Shown here piece after piece: positions 1-10,350 of a DNA stretch of 26,234 nucleotides (its first letter is position 1; each line of letters starts with the position of its first letter). Source of the stretch: Plantago elongata (taxonomy: Eukaryota > Streptophyta > Magnoliopsida > Lamiales > Plantaginaceae). The stretch spans positions 1-26,234 of the forward strand of contig JAYMSP010002111.1 of NCBI GenBank assembly GCA_036897095.1, written 5' to 3'. The notes beneath the pieces were generated by a model. The model worked only from the letters and a program-made list of their open reading frames with translations, did no database searches and was not told where the DNA came from. Both the position numbers and the translations under genes were made by a program.

Positions 1-5
1 TCTTC

Positions 6-187
6 TGCAATTCGTGTTATCTTTCTTCGACATTTTGAAATTGCATTGCATTGCTGTGTGTTCTTGTATACTAAATTCAATTCTTCTTGTTCTTGGTCGG
101 TCTTCTCTTATGCAATTCGTGTTATTTTTCTTCTAAATTTTGCAATCGCATTGCTGTGTGTTCTTGTATACCGAATTCGATTTCCTT
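6..187. repeat. Imperfect tandem duplication, period about 105 bp
   Basis: Two copies of a block that begins tgcaattcgtgtta and ends near ttcttgtatac are seen at about 6-83 and 111-187, with scattered substitutions and small indels. A third short echo (gaaattcgtgttta) lies near 197-211. The block is pyrimidine-rich, as in plant 5' leaders. No coding potential is evident. Confidence 0.7.
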
Positions 188-451
188 GGTCTTCTGAAAT
201 TCGTGTTTATCATTTCCTCTGTTTTCAATTTCTCCACAAATTAAATCTTTTAACTTTCCCCTGTTTTAAATTTCTTATAATATTATGTAAGAATGGTATT
301 TGTCATATGAAGCTCCGTTGGTATTCAGATGTACAATTTACTCAAGCCCCTATCTTCATTTATTATTCAAGTACAAAAATATAAATAGCCGAAGCAAGTG
401 TAAGTAAAATTGTTATCTATGTTTACGTGTCTAACAGAGTCCTGTCCTGCA

Positions 452-503
452 TTCTTCTTTCTTTAAATATACTTCCCTTCTTCTTTCTTTAAATATACTT
501 CCT
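452..503. repeat. 26-bp tandem duplication
   Basis: The unit ttcttctttctttaaatata followed by cttcc occurs twice head to tail (452-477 and 478-503) with no internal mismatch. It is a recent small slippage-type duplication inside leader- or intron-like sequence. Confidence 0.8.
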
Positions 504-634
504 TTTTGCTGCTACGTGCTAACTTGTTAACTAACCAAGTGTTGCTTCTGCAGTACTATTTTATGCTCTGATAGTTATAAAGTTTTCGATTGATTTTACA
601 TTTTAGATATCTGATAGTTTATTGTGTTTCGCAG

Positions 635-814
635 CCTCCTTATTGACAGGGTTTGAGCACACACTGTGTATCAGACATGCAGAAATTGGATATCAGACAA
701 GCTAGACAAGCCAATTGTGTGAACGTACCTATGGCCGAATGGGCTGCTATTGGAGGAAAATACTGGTCTGGATTATATGCGATAAATTTTGACCATCACC
801 AACTCCTACAATAA
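635..814 (+). other. Possible small exon with a 45-codon ORF
   Basis: A pyrimidine-rich stretch ends in an acceptor-like tttcgcag at 627-634. It is followed by a leader-like segment and an ATG at 677 that opens 45 codons (MQKLDIRQARQANCV...) and stops with TAA at 812-814. I recognise no family in the peptide. The upstream sequence resembles the leader and intron at about 25030-25600, so this could be the remnant 5' end of a related gene. Equally it may be non-coding. Confidence 0.2.
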
Positions 815-984
815 ATATTCGATCAGCACTGGTTTTCAATTCTTTCTTCATGCGCATAATCTAGGGCTCGGTGACCGGGCAACCGAAGCCCAATCTGGAA
901 TGGGGATCGATTTCACGATTGACTTTAAAAGGGCCGTTTAGATACACTTCAGCAAAAGGCAGTTAAATGGGTTGAATTCATTTT

Positions 985-1800
985 TGACAGCAATCTGGAA
1001 TGGGACCAAACCAAGTCCGGACCGATATGGTCCGGACCGATTTTAAAGGATTTTCTAATACAGATGACCGGACCTAAATTGGCTCGTTCCAGGTCCGGAC
1101 CAAACTGAAATAATCGGTACGGTCCGGGCTTGGACCGAGCAGGCCCAGATTAAAAAAAATTGGAAAAATGTAAAATAGTTCAGCAGAATGAGCAAATCTC
1201 AAAATTGAAAATAGTCGTCAACAAAATTCAAGATCGACGTACGTAGACAAAGCCAAGACTTGTTTCCCACTCATCTTCCCAATTCCGCAACCGAACCTCC
1301 AAACCAAAACCACTCCGCCGCCGCCACTGGCAGGAATGTGGAGTAGAATTCCGTTCTGACAACGAGAGGTGGAGGGTGGGCGCGATATGGAGGAGGCAGC
1401 GCGCGAGTGGTGGCTGGAGGCGGAGAGAGGTGGTGGACGGCGGGCGCTAGTGGTGGAGCCGTGGAGGGAGGCGGAGAGAGGTGGCTGGAGGCGACGTCGT
1501 GGTGGAGGGTGGTAGGAGGTGGAGTGATTTGGAGGCTGGGTTGAAATTTGAGATTGAGGAGAGATTTGGAGGCTAGGGTTTTGAAGGTGTATTAGAGAGT
1601 AAAATTGGGTTTTTCGGTTTTATTCAAAATTTCAGTTCTGGTTTTTTGGTATTTGGCCGGGACCGGACCGAAGATCGAGATTTTAAAATCTTCAATACCA
1701 AGGACCATCCTTAGTCAGTTTCGAACCGGATCAAGGACCGATTTTTTAATCCGGTTAGAGTCGGTCTTTCGATTCGGTTGCAGTTTTGCTCCTACTGATG
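985..1800. mobile_element. Probable decayed non-autonomous hAT-like element
   Basis: The segment is GC-rich against AT-rich flanks. Both halves are full of CGGTCCGGACC/GGACCGGACCGA words in both orientations (1015-1140 and 1655-1765), a pattern common at the ends of non-autonomous plant hAT elements. The middle (1310-1540) is a purine-rich GGNGG tract in which gaggcggagagaggtgg occurs twice (near 1417 and 1468). The left end has the word caatctggaatggg, also found 100 bp earlier at 891. I could not find a convincing target duplication, so the borders and class are uncertain. No transposase coding sequence is present. Confidence 0.35.
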
Positions 1801-2462
1801 AGTGATGATTTTTTTACAGTCTATTGTATAGACTGATGAGTTTTGACAGTGAAATTGTTACTGTAATTTTTTGATTCATTTGACTGTAATTTTTTATTCA
1901 CTTTTGACATCAAACTGCTGTAAGTATTATATTAGTCACTTCATTCTGCGTTCCATTTCCATAGTGTAAAACATTATGTTCAACTCTCTATAAAGAGAAG
2001 TTAGTTTCGATTTCAATTGACTAATCAATTAGTTTATCAATCTATAGTCTTCCATAGTGTAAGCATTATATGAACAACAGCAATGCAAATTTCTAGTAGA
2101 AAAACAAGAACCAAATGTACAGCTTCAATTCTCAAGAACTTCAAGCTCTTCATCACAGTGTATCCGCAGAATACAAACCAGATACTAATGAAATCATCAT
2201 GAACCATTTCACAGTTTCACCAACTGGTCCAACTCATACTTTCACCAAGAACTTGAAAGAAAGCCCAAATTTTACAGCATACAAATTTCTATGATTACTA
2301 ATATCAACTGGTAAGGTAACAAAACTGAATTCTATAAAGTTAAAGCAAATATTTACAGTCTGATGGGCATGTTAAAGAAAATTCTCATCTCACTAATGAA
2401 TCCATCAACTATCTGCCTGGTAGCAAGATGACAACTCGAAAATATACTGATAGGAGTAAGGA
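1801..2462. other. Intergenic, AT-rich, with small repeats
   Basis: No gene is seen. There is a short perfect hairpin (cagtcta-ttgta-tagactg near 1818-1836). A roughly 23-bp unit actgtaattttttgattcat is tandemly duplicated at about 1860-1882 and 1883-1906. The phrase ttccatagtgtaa occurs at about 1957 and 2050. The 2090-2462 part probably includes the 3' UTR of the minus-strand gene that follows. Confidence 0.5.
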
Positions 2463-2562
2463 ACAAATCAGATCTCAATGTTATTAATATTACCAGATTT
2501 TCTTCCGAGGATCTCCATTCGACGCATTTGAAAGTACTCTCTTTGTTCAGGATCCATTGAAC

Positions 2563-3488
2563 TCAAATCTTCATCATGAAGCTAGTATCTTCTCTTTCCC
2601 TCTCCAATTTGAGCTTTTCGTTCTCAATATGATACATCAGCTGCAGCTTTTCGCTCTGAATCCGGTTTGCTTCTTGAGTATGCAAAAGCTGTGCTTTCTT
2701 TATTTCAAGGAACTCATATTTCTGTTTGTTGGCTAAGTTAATTTTCTCTATTTTCTCAGCACGATCTTTCCGCTTTTCATTATTAAGCTCTGATAGGGCC
2801 TTTGTAAATCCAGAAACATCAGTGAGCAAATTCTCGAACGATCTCTTCTTTTCTCTAGCATCTTTCTGCCCAGTAGTCTGTTCATTCCTATTATCTCTAC
2901 TCAGTTCATCATCTTCACCTAAACTAACAGCTTCTGGATTCAAAGTACAAGAAGGTCCAACAGACTTTCTTTTAGTACCGGATAACTTTTCACGTTTCTT
3001 CCATTTCTCTTCATCCTTCAAAAGATCCCAACAATGATCGAAGCGAAAAGGACTCTTAGTAGCATCATAATACAATCTCCGTGCTTCTTGAATCTATAAA
3101 ATACTATCAACATAAGCCATAGACCACAAACCAAGGTTAAACTTTACAATTAATAAAAAAATTATATTGTACTTACATTATCTCCGCTATTAGTCCCACT
3201 CCCATTTCGTTCTTCTGCTTGAGTTACGAAACCACAAAACTTACTGACTGCATGTTGAATGACACCCCAGCGGTCGTTCAAGGAGCTGCGACTACGAATT
3301 TGCCATTCCTCCTTTTTCCCTTGTATATAGTAAGTTTCAACTTGTTGCCAAAAGTGATTCCCTTTCGCATTTCCATTAACAGGGCCCAAGCTAGTATTAA
3401 GCCAAGCCAATACCAACAACTTATCTTCTTCCACATCAAAATTCTTTCCATGTTTATCTGAACTCACTTCACTAGGCGTAAGCGCCAT
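2563..3488 (-). CDS. SANT/trihelix-like, NAM-associated domain protein
   Basis: Two exons, 3488-3177 and 3093-2563, are separated by an 83-bp intron with a GTAAGT donor and a TTATAG acceptor in phase 0, giving 280 aa. The chosen start is the ATG at 3488; the frame is open for seven more codons upstream without an ATG. Residues about 18-95 form a SANT/Myb-like region (DVEEDKLLVLAWLNTS, then SRSSLNDRWGVIQHAVSKF). After the splice comes IQEARRLYYDATKSPFRFDHCW with LLKDEEKWKK, the typical join between the Myb-like and NAM-associated regions. The C-terminal 70 residues are a charged coiled coil. Relatives are often mislabelled glutathione S-transferase T3-like and are related to the Myb-like partner proteins of PIF/Harbinger transposons. 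The usual C-terminal tail is found in another frame at 2575-2468, so the copy may be frameshifted. A DNA-binding role is inferred from the family. Confidence 0.85.
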
Positions 3489-4691
3489 CTCAAAGTGGTA
3501 ATTCTCCACTCCTTGTGTGCCTTATTGCAGCGAAGAGGAGATAAGGAAACTGTCCCTGTCCTACTCAAAATTCATTCCTAAATTTACAAGAAAAGGTTAC
3601 AAATAATCACCATACATCGTAGTCACTACATTTAATTGAAAAGAACCAATACGTTCCATCTATAAAATCAAGGAAACCTGAATACAGTACTAAGGAGAAG
3701 CAGCAGCAGAACAAGATGAATATAAGGCCATCGAATTCAACTAAAAGAACCTGAACTCTGTTCAATGACTTACAAGAAAGTAGTCGAATCCGACAGGAAA
3801 ATGAAGAAAGAACAATAGAGAGTCCTGGTCCTAGTGATCAATATATGATTGGTTAGCCACCCAACAAGAAAACCTTTCTTTTCCCTGATTTACAGCTTCA
3901 AATCTCTCTTGTAGCTTAACTTTTGCTACAATAGTTTCAAATGAAAAACCTTTTCCATGGTTGACACCTGAATAAGATAAATAAATAAATTAGGGACACA
4001 GGCTACACAGCTAATATGTAAATATAAGAAGTTTTAAGCAGCCCAAGTCCAATCTCTTCACTGTGCTAACCGTTTCTATCTCCTTCACGTGGAGTTTCAT
4101 AATCCAAGCTCAAAATCCAGTGTGTATATCAAATATCAACCCTTTAAATAGAGAAACTTCATATTCATGCTGTCACTAAGGGACTACAGGAGTGTCTCCA
4201 AACTCTTCTTAAATCTACTTATGTTCACTTTTGGAGTGTTTCCAGATTTTGCTCATGCTTTTGCTATTCCAAACTACAAGGAAAAAGTGACTTATTGCAG
4301 AATCCGCACCGAAGTTGCATCTGCTTCAGCTTTTGATCATGCTTCTACTTAATTGAATAGGAATTTGCAAATGCCACCTAAGTTTCTCCAATCGACAGAA
4401 CTACACCAGTTTATCTAGGCCATGGCATGCTATTAAAACTGAAATTGTCAAACCATTTGTATCTCAAACTGCCATTGATTAATCAAAGTTCAGTTCAGAA
4501 AAAAAAAAATGCCCAAAATTCCTAGCTTTCGCTGAATTCGCTAATATGAATACCCCAATTATTTAAGCTCATTAGACACTAGTGTGATTCTGACTGGAAC
4601 TTCATTTACAGCTATAAAAACAGAACATTTAGCAAAACGAATTCCCAAAATGCAACCAAATATAGGATAATTAACAACATTACACCTCTAA
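3489..4691. other. Intergenic region, no convincing gene
   Basis: The sequence is AT-rich with scattered stops in all frames. A 61-codon ORF at 4167-4352 (+) has no recognisable motif and is probably chance. The part next to 3488 probably holds the 5' leader and promoter of the minus-strand SANT-like gene. The part next to 4691 probably holds the 3' UTR of the small minus-strand gene. An A-run lies at 4500-4509. Confidence 0.5.
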
Positions 4692-5052
4692 TCACTTCAA
4701 ATTAAGCCCTGCAAATAAAGGGAACATGTAAAAGGAGTGTCTTTTCATATAATCAGAAAGAAACACAGCAAAAGATGAACATGTAAAAGGAGTGTCTTTC
4801 CTTACCATGAAGGCTTGGTATCCCAAACGGAATCATACTCAAGAGAAAGATAATTGAGGTAGCCATCCATGTCATTAACGGCACCATTTCGTCGAAGAAG
4901 ACAGCAGAATCTTGAACTGGCTCAAACCCATCTCTGCAATTGCTCTTCCTGCTGCTGGAAGCTGCTTGATTCCTGGTTTGGGTAATTGTTTGAGCAGATT
5001 GAAGAACAGTGTTTGATTTGAGAAGGTGAATTGAGGAGGGAAATTGGGGCAT
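4692..5052 (-). CDS. Putative small single-pass membrane protein
   Basis: This is a tentative two-exon model. Exon 1 (5052-4806) opens with ATG and encodes 82 residues. The first 45 are Ser/Asn/Gln-rich and weakly basic, like an organelle-targeting region. A hydrophobic helix follows at residues about 58-79 (MVPLMTWMATSIIFLLSMIP). A GTAAGG donor follows at 4805. An acceptor TTATTTGCAG lies just before 4708, and joining there adds only GLNLK before a TGA at 4692-4694, for 87 aa. I do not recognise the family. An ATG at about 5075 upstream opens a different frame (MIALQRLSHAPISLLNSP...) that runs to a TGA at 4922. It might be an upstream ORF, or the true start with a frame change. The helix and the consistent splice signals favour the frame given here. 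Confidence 0.4.
4722..4800. repeat. 23-bp direct repeat pair
   Basis: The string gaacatgtaaaaggagtgtc plus ttt occurs at 4722-4744 and again at 4778-4800, 56 bp apart. It lies in the putative intron of the small membrane-protein gene. It is probably a local duplication. Confidence 0.8.
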
Positions 5053-5189
5053 GGGATAAACGCTGGAGAGCTATCATTTTCACTCTGTTTATGTCATTTT
5101 CTTTTTGTTTTTCTTCCTCAGTGTGCTCTTGTGACTTTTCAATTTGGGGATTTTTTTTCTCAAAGGTCTGATTTGCAGAGGGCAAGAAA

Positions 5190-5687
5190 GAACATGACAG
5201 GATAATGATATGCTAAACTTTATAAGATGCATGACGCATGATAAAAGAATATGACTTATACGAGCTTATCAATCACTTATAAAATATATAAAATTATTTC
5301 ATCATTTCATTCGTATAAATTAAAGAAGCTTTGAATTCATCATTGATTATTTCTACAGTCATATATGCTTGTTATTTGTTCTTCATTTAATTCCTTCAAT
5401 TATACTTGTCCACGTAACAACTCTAATATATTTTTATGTATTCTTATTTGTAGGTATAATTATGCTCCAATTTGAGATAATCAACATTAAACATTCATTT
5501 ACAAAATTTATTTACTTTACTCATTGTGTTTTACTATATATCTTGTTCTTTGCTCATTTTATTTTTACTATATCTCTTGTTTTAACTAATTTCCTTTCTT
5601 CTATTCCTTTTTTTTCTTTCCAGATTTTAAAATGAATTGGAGTAGAAGTTTTGCTACAAGACACAAGATATCTCTTTCTTGTTAAAC

Positions 5688-5690
<3 letters not shown>
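5190..5690. other. Intergenic, AT-rich
   Basis: The composition is AT-rich and T-rich. Several hydrophobic-looking ORFs (for example 5369-5635 +) are only a by-product of TTT/TAT codons. No family resemblance is seen. The first 100 bp may be promoter of the minus-strand gene ending at 5052. Confidence 0.5.
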
Positions 5691-5691
<1 letters not shown>

Positions 5692-5748
<57 letters not shown>

Positions 5749-5790
5749 TATACATATATATGTATATGTATATATATATGTATATATGTT
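5692..5790. repeat. (AC)n microsatellite followed by (TATATG)-type repeat
   Basis: About 25 uninterrupted AC units run from 5692 to 5742. They are followed by a compound TATACA/TATATG tract to about 5790 that is nearly self-complementary. The poly-Cys/Val and poly-Thr/His translations across it are meaningless. Confidence 0.97.
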
Positions 5791-5901
5791 GTTATATACT
5801 TGTAAATATAATAAAAATTCTATAAACAAGAAATATTTACATCTCCATATTTACTTCATTTACTAGACAATACTCCATCTAATTTGATTCAATTTTTTGC
5901 T

Positions 5902-6484
5902 GAATTTTATTATGTTTCTTAACGTTATTATAACAATGTGATTATGATTCAAGTTTCTGTTGATCCCAGATCCGTTCTGTTGAATTCTGTGATTATGATT
6001 ATTGTTCAAGGCTTCTAAGGCCGACTTCGACTTTAACTCTTTGCTAGTTTATAATTAAAAGTATTATTTATGTTGTAAAACGTGCTAAAACATTTGATAA
6101 AATAATAATGTCGGATGCAACTTGACTCCGAGTATAAACTGACCCTAGCTATATTGTTACAAGAATGCTCATATGGGTATAATTTTCATGTTACCAACTT
6201 TATTATTCATGTTTAAATTACGTACCAACGCGATTATAAGAATTTTATTATGTTTGTTAACATTATTATAACATGTATAATGTTACCGACCGTATGTACC
6301 GCAACTGATTGTTATAGAGTTTGTATTGTTCGACTGTCCTAAAGCCAACTTCCACTTAACTCTTTGATAGTTTGTAAGTATTATTTTATGTTGTAAACAA
6401 ACATTAAACTTTTTGATAAAATAATAATACGGGTGCAACTTGACTCGTTGCATAAACTAACTCTGTATTGTTACAAGAATGGTC
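5902..6484. repeat. Diverged tandem duplication, copies of about 270 and 245 bp
   Basis: Copy 1 (5902-6171) and copy 2 (6240-6484) both begin gaattttattatgttt. Both go on with a (t)aacttca/actttaactcttt phrase, attttatgttgtaaa, ttgataaaataataat, gcaacttgactc, and finish tattgttacaagaatg. They differ by many substitutions and small indels, so the duplication is old. No coding sequence is evident. It lies directly upstream of the F-box gene and may be part of its promoter region. Confidence 0.75.
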
Positions 6485-6727
6485 AGAACTTAATTCACAT
6501 GCTTCATAATTGGTATTTGAGTACGTAGTAAAGAGTTGAAACTAATTATATACTTCAAACCTCATGTCCTTAGTTAGAAGCCATAAATTTTATACAATAT
6601 TTGGGGAATTTGTTGAATCGATTTGGTTGTTTATGTTTTTAGCTTCTTCTTTCTTTTCCCTATCCTTAACATGATAAAAATTAATTAATAATTGTTTTTT
6701 TCTTGATCAAAAAGGAGGAGAAGAAAT

Positions 6728-7878
6728 ATGAGTACTATTGACATTGATGGACAAAAGGTGCCTAGCGAATTGGTAATCGAAATTCTTGAATGGTTGCCTG
6801 TAAAGTCCCTCCTCCGATTTAAGTGTGTATCCAAGTGGTGGTATGAACTAATAACATCCCCCCTACGTTTATCAAAAACCACCTCATCAAAGGGTTTGCT
6901 TCTACAAACAATACTAAGACCATCTTGTTAAGCCGTCCTTTTCAAGACAAAGACAGCTGCGTACTCTCTTTTCATGATTTCGATTCACCTGAGTTAGTGG
7001 AGATTCGACCAAATCTCTCACTCTCTTTTCTCAAGGATTTGATCCCACCTCGATTATTAATGATCATTGGTTCCTGCAATGGCATTGTCTGCTTTGGTAG
7101 TCGTCGTCTTTATGGGATAGTTTTGTGTAATCCAGCACTAAATCAATTTAAGCAGCTTTCTTACCCTCTTGATATCCCACCAGGTTATGGTTATGAAACG
7201 TTAGGTATAGGGTTTGGTGTTACTTGTAGTAATGAGTTCAAAGTTATAGTCATGAGAGGCATTTACGAGATTAGTAATGAGGAAGCAGAAGTTTTAATCT
7301 CGATCCATTTCTATAGTTCAAGCACGAATATGTGGAAAGAAATTGGTAGTGATTCCAAGGTTAAACAATCTCATTATGAGGGTCCTGTTTTCTTCAATGG
7401 TGCTTGTCATTGGTTACGCCGTGAGGATTATGAAGAACTGGAGATCCTTTCTTTTGATATAAACACCAATGTATTCAATAACTTGGAGTTACCTGTTCAA
7501 CTATATTGGAGTTGGACCGACGAAACTGAGGCGGGTAAGCACTATACTCTAATAGTCCTCAATGAGTGTCTTGCCTTTGTTCAACATAAATTGGCTCATA
7601 AGATGTCTGAGGCTATTGAGGTTTGGGTGATGGAGGAATATGGCATTAAGGAATCGTGGAATTTCAAATTTATGATATGGCCTTACCGTGTTGTTTACCC
7701 GTTCTTGGCGTGGAATAATGATGAGTGTCTATTAATAGAAACAAGTGAAGGCCAATTGGCATCCATTTGTTTAAATGATTGTGAAGTTAAAACATTTGAA
7801 ATTTATGGGGTTCAATCTCAAATTGAATCTGTAATTCATAAGAATAGTTTAGTCAGTTTAAATTCAATCTGCAGCTAG
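6728..7878 (+). CDS. F-box protein with FBA-type C-terminal domain, frameshifted
   Basis: The ATG at 6728 follows a purine-rich leader. Residues 11-42 form an F-box (VPSELVIEILEWLPVKSLL then RFKCVSKWWYELI), which in this family binds a SKP1-like subunit of SCF ubiquitin ligases. The rest matches the F-box-associated type: GSCNGIVCF, then VLCNPALNQFKQL, and later FNGACHWL. The target is unknown. As given, the first frame stops at 6930, while the family sequence continues in another frame to a TAG at 7876. The frames switch at the C6 run 6858-6863: after ITSP the shifted frame gives TFIKNHLIKG, which fits F-box proteins, whereas the unshifted frame does not. With one extra C the protein would be about 383 aa, normal for the family. 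It is either a sequencing or assembly slip or a young pseudogene. No intron is needed. Confidence 0.88.
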
Positions 7879-9228
7879 AATGCAGTTTCAGTTTCTCTTT
7901 TTTGTATGAACCATATATAATACTGCAGTACTGCGAGCTACTATATATTTATGTTCTTTCAGTTTTTATAATTTGAATACGAATCCAAGTCTTGATGCTT
8001 TCACTTGTCTTCTTATTTGATAAAGGAATGGTAGAGAGCCAGTGGCGGAGGGAGGTGTGGTTCAGGGGGGTCACTGAACTCCACTCAATTTTCTTCACCT
8101 GCTATGTCTTCTTAATGCAGTAGTAGTATATACATTCTGTGATTTTTGGTTTTCAATTTTTGTTTGTTTATTTCTTTAATTTATAATTTTTAATATATTT
8201 GATGAGTAAAATAGAAATTTCGACGCGTAAAATAAAAAAAATTATAATTATAACATTTTGAATTTAACTTCAGATGAATCCGGTCATGAATTTTAAGGAA
8301 ATAGTGAATATAGTATGAGGAATAGTTAAAAGTAGAAAATATATTAAATTAAGTAAGAATGAATGAAGTATAAGAGGAATTAATTAAAGTAGGTGATAGA
8401 TTTTCGATTGAAGGTATATCCATGTATGAGGTTATGTCGTCTGTATGGCCAGGAATATTCTATAATATTATATATTTCGTGATTAGTTTAGTGTAATGTA
8501 ACCAACAATTGAAATTGGAACTTCCTAAAAGAAAGGAGGAAAGTTGAATTCGGGACAGGAGGAGTATGTTACGCGTATGTGACTGAAGGATATAAAATTA
8601 TAGAATTATAACATTTAAATACATCATCCATGAATAATACTAGTATAAAACTATAGTATAATATTTCGTAAAATTGCAAAAGAAGTAAGTAGACAATTGC
8701 GATAGAACGTTTAAAATAGCCAAAACTAGACAACTCTGGAACAAAGTGAAAACGTACTAATTTTGTACAACGGCTTAAGATCGCATCGTATGTATACATT
8801 CATACATTGATTAGAAAGTAATTTTAAAATTTTATATTTTACAAGTATTAACTTTATGTTTGGGTTCTATTATGTATTTGTTTATAGTAATGTGTATTTA
8901 ATAATGTTCATTTCTTGTCGATTTGGAAAAGTTTAAGAAATTGATAGTTATTTTAGACCCCGTGAAATTTATTTTTCGCCACCGTAGAGAGCTGAAAGTT
9001 TTTTACATAATATAGCACAAACTCCTATATTAATCGCAAAGGCCAATTTATACATTGTATATGTGATGACTTCTTTGTGCGTATATACTCGTATCTGTGA
9101 ATTTATACATTGAAGCACAATTTTTGTACATCTGAACAAACAATCACTCTAGTTTACAAAAATGTTATTCATATGATATTGTTACAGTTGCAGATGATTT
9201 GAAAATGTTGCCTTTGGTAGTTTGGTAG
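7879..9228. other. Intergenic, AT-rich, with transposon-like scraps
   Basis: No gene is seen. At 8041-8060 the words cagtggcggagg and ggttcaggggggtcac resemble the CAGTGGCGGAGCCA ends of common plant non-autonomous transposons, but no partner end was found. At 8545-8568 a gggacaggaggagta string is the reverse of a Stowaway-like tactccctccgtccc end, after AAGTAAG/GAATTAATT-type MITE interior sequence. Its left partner is not clear. Confidence 0.4.
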
Positions 9229-9987
9229 GTTGTGCCACCATCTGGAGAGGCAGTCGTACAAGTCGTCCCAAAGTCTGCTGAGATAGAAAAACTTCCTGGC
9301 AGATCAGTTATCATTATACCGGACTTGCTCCAACAGGCTCTGGGTTGACATCTTTAGCCGCGTTTTCTGCCCAAAGTTGGGGCTGAATGAGGTACTAAAA
9401 TTAGATTTCATTGCAAACGTATTGGATGATCACAGAAGAATACAAGTAAAACCACTAATTAAAAAAAATTTGGAATGGAGTTTTTCTACTTGAGTTCAAT
9501 GTGAACTGATATCTCTCTTATTTTGCGAGGCCTTTTGATACTTCGGATATGTTCCCAATAAGTTGATTTGTGTCTCAGTCGATTTGACAGGATCTCTCAT
9601 GCTTAACTAGTTCAAATTCAATAACCTACCCAATTAGTTAACTATAAATGGTATTGTTCAAGGATTAGACAAGAATAATTTGTCCTCTTCTCAGTGAAAT
9701 GACTAGTGTTGTATTATTTAGGATCATGTCGTGTACATTGCGCCTTGCCACTCTACAGGAGGAAGAAGCTTGGAAAATCTGATCTCATTGCATATCAAGT
9801 AAGCACTTTTTCCAGCTATGAAGTTCTTTATTGTGGCTCGATCACTTTCAAGCTGCTAAATTTTTAGTGTTTCGACTAGGCTTCATCGAAAAGTGGAGTG
9901 ATAAATCTGCATCTGGATGAGAAAAACCAGAGGGTGCTGCTTGGAAGGAAATCTGTTGCAGTCATGGAAGGTTCTCTTTTGATATAA
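9229..9987 (+). pseudogene. PhzF-like pseudogene (exons 4-6 only)
   Basis: Three exon-like blocks match exons 4, 5 and 6 of the intact PhzF-like gene at 15825-18092, in opposite orientation: 9229-9391, 9722-9798 and 9880-9987. Acceptor and donor positions are kept (GTAG before 9229, GTAAGC after 9798, CTAG before 9880), so it is a genomic copy and not a retrocopy. Exon 4' is 163 nt against 162 in the intact gene, and its frame breaks near the ITGPAPAG equivalent and again after it. Exon 5' lacks 7 nt and so loses the DPVTGSVHC motif. Exon 6' is the same length as the original (108 nt) and reads intact to VMEGSLLI and a TAA. Exons 1-3 are not found upstream. It is a 5'-truncated, decayed duplicate. 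Any transcript from it could share sequence with the parent gene, but that is inference. Confidence 0.9.
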
Positions 9988-10162
9988 TATCAGGTGGAAG
10001 TTTGAACTTTGAATTGAAATAACTACTCAAATAACATGATTCTCAATATTGATTGTAGAGTTGAAAACTGGTGGTTTTAAGTGATAAATTTTTCTCTTTT
10101 TCATGATCTTTTACCAGACAGATATTGTTAAACTTAAAATACAGTAGAGGAACTATTTGAGC

Positions 10163-10350
10163 CTAAAACTTGAAATTGGCACATGTGGTACGCTTCTGCA
10201 ACAAGGATGAGCTAAACCCAAGCCTCCCCTTTTCCAAATCAAACTGCAGCAAGTTATCTTCAATCTCATACCCTCCGATCACTATAGAACTCCTTGGAGC
10301 AACCCCACCATCCACGAACCCCAAGCACCAAGCATCCCCAACCCTCCTTG
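10163..10350 (-). pseudogene. C-terminal remnant of a plant A1 aspartic protease
   Basis: About 60 codons read on the minus strand contain AWCLGFVDGG, APRSSIVIGGYEIEDNLLQF, then DLEKGRLGFSSSLL and a TTCANFKF end before a TAG at 10163. This is the typical C-terminus of plant pepsin-like (nepenthesin/CND41-type) proteases; IVIGGYQ-ED-LLQFDL..-RLGFSSSLL is a familiar family string. The catalytic DTG/DSG loops are absent. Immediately 5' of it the DNA turns into the RNase H end of the copia element, and I found no other protease sequence on the far side of the element. So this is a stranded gene tail. The exact junction, about 10345-10360, is uncertain. Confidence 0.75.

Noticed and set aside
862..1793. 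hAT element with exact ends at tagggctcgg and gctccta
   Set aside because: The inner words look terminal-like, but the 8 bp on either side do not match, so exact borders are not claimed.
5554..5866. Poly-Cys/Val and poly-Thr/His ORFs on both strands
   Set aside because: They are translations of the (AC)n/(TATG)n microsatellite.
8041..8110. Complete transposon beginning CAGTGGCGGAGG
   Set aside because: Only one end is visible; no partner end or 8-bp duplication could be found.
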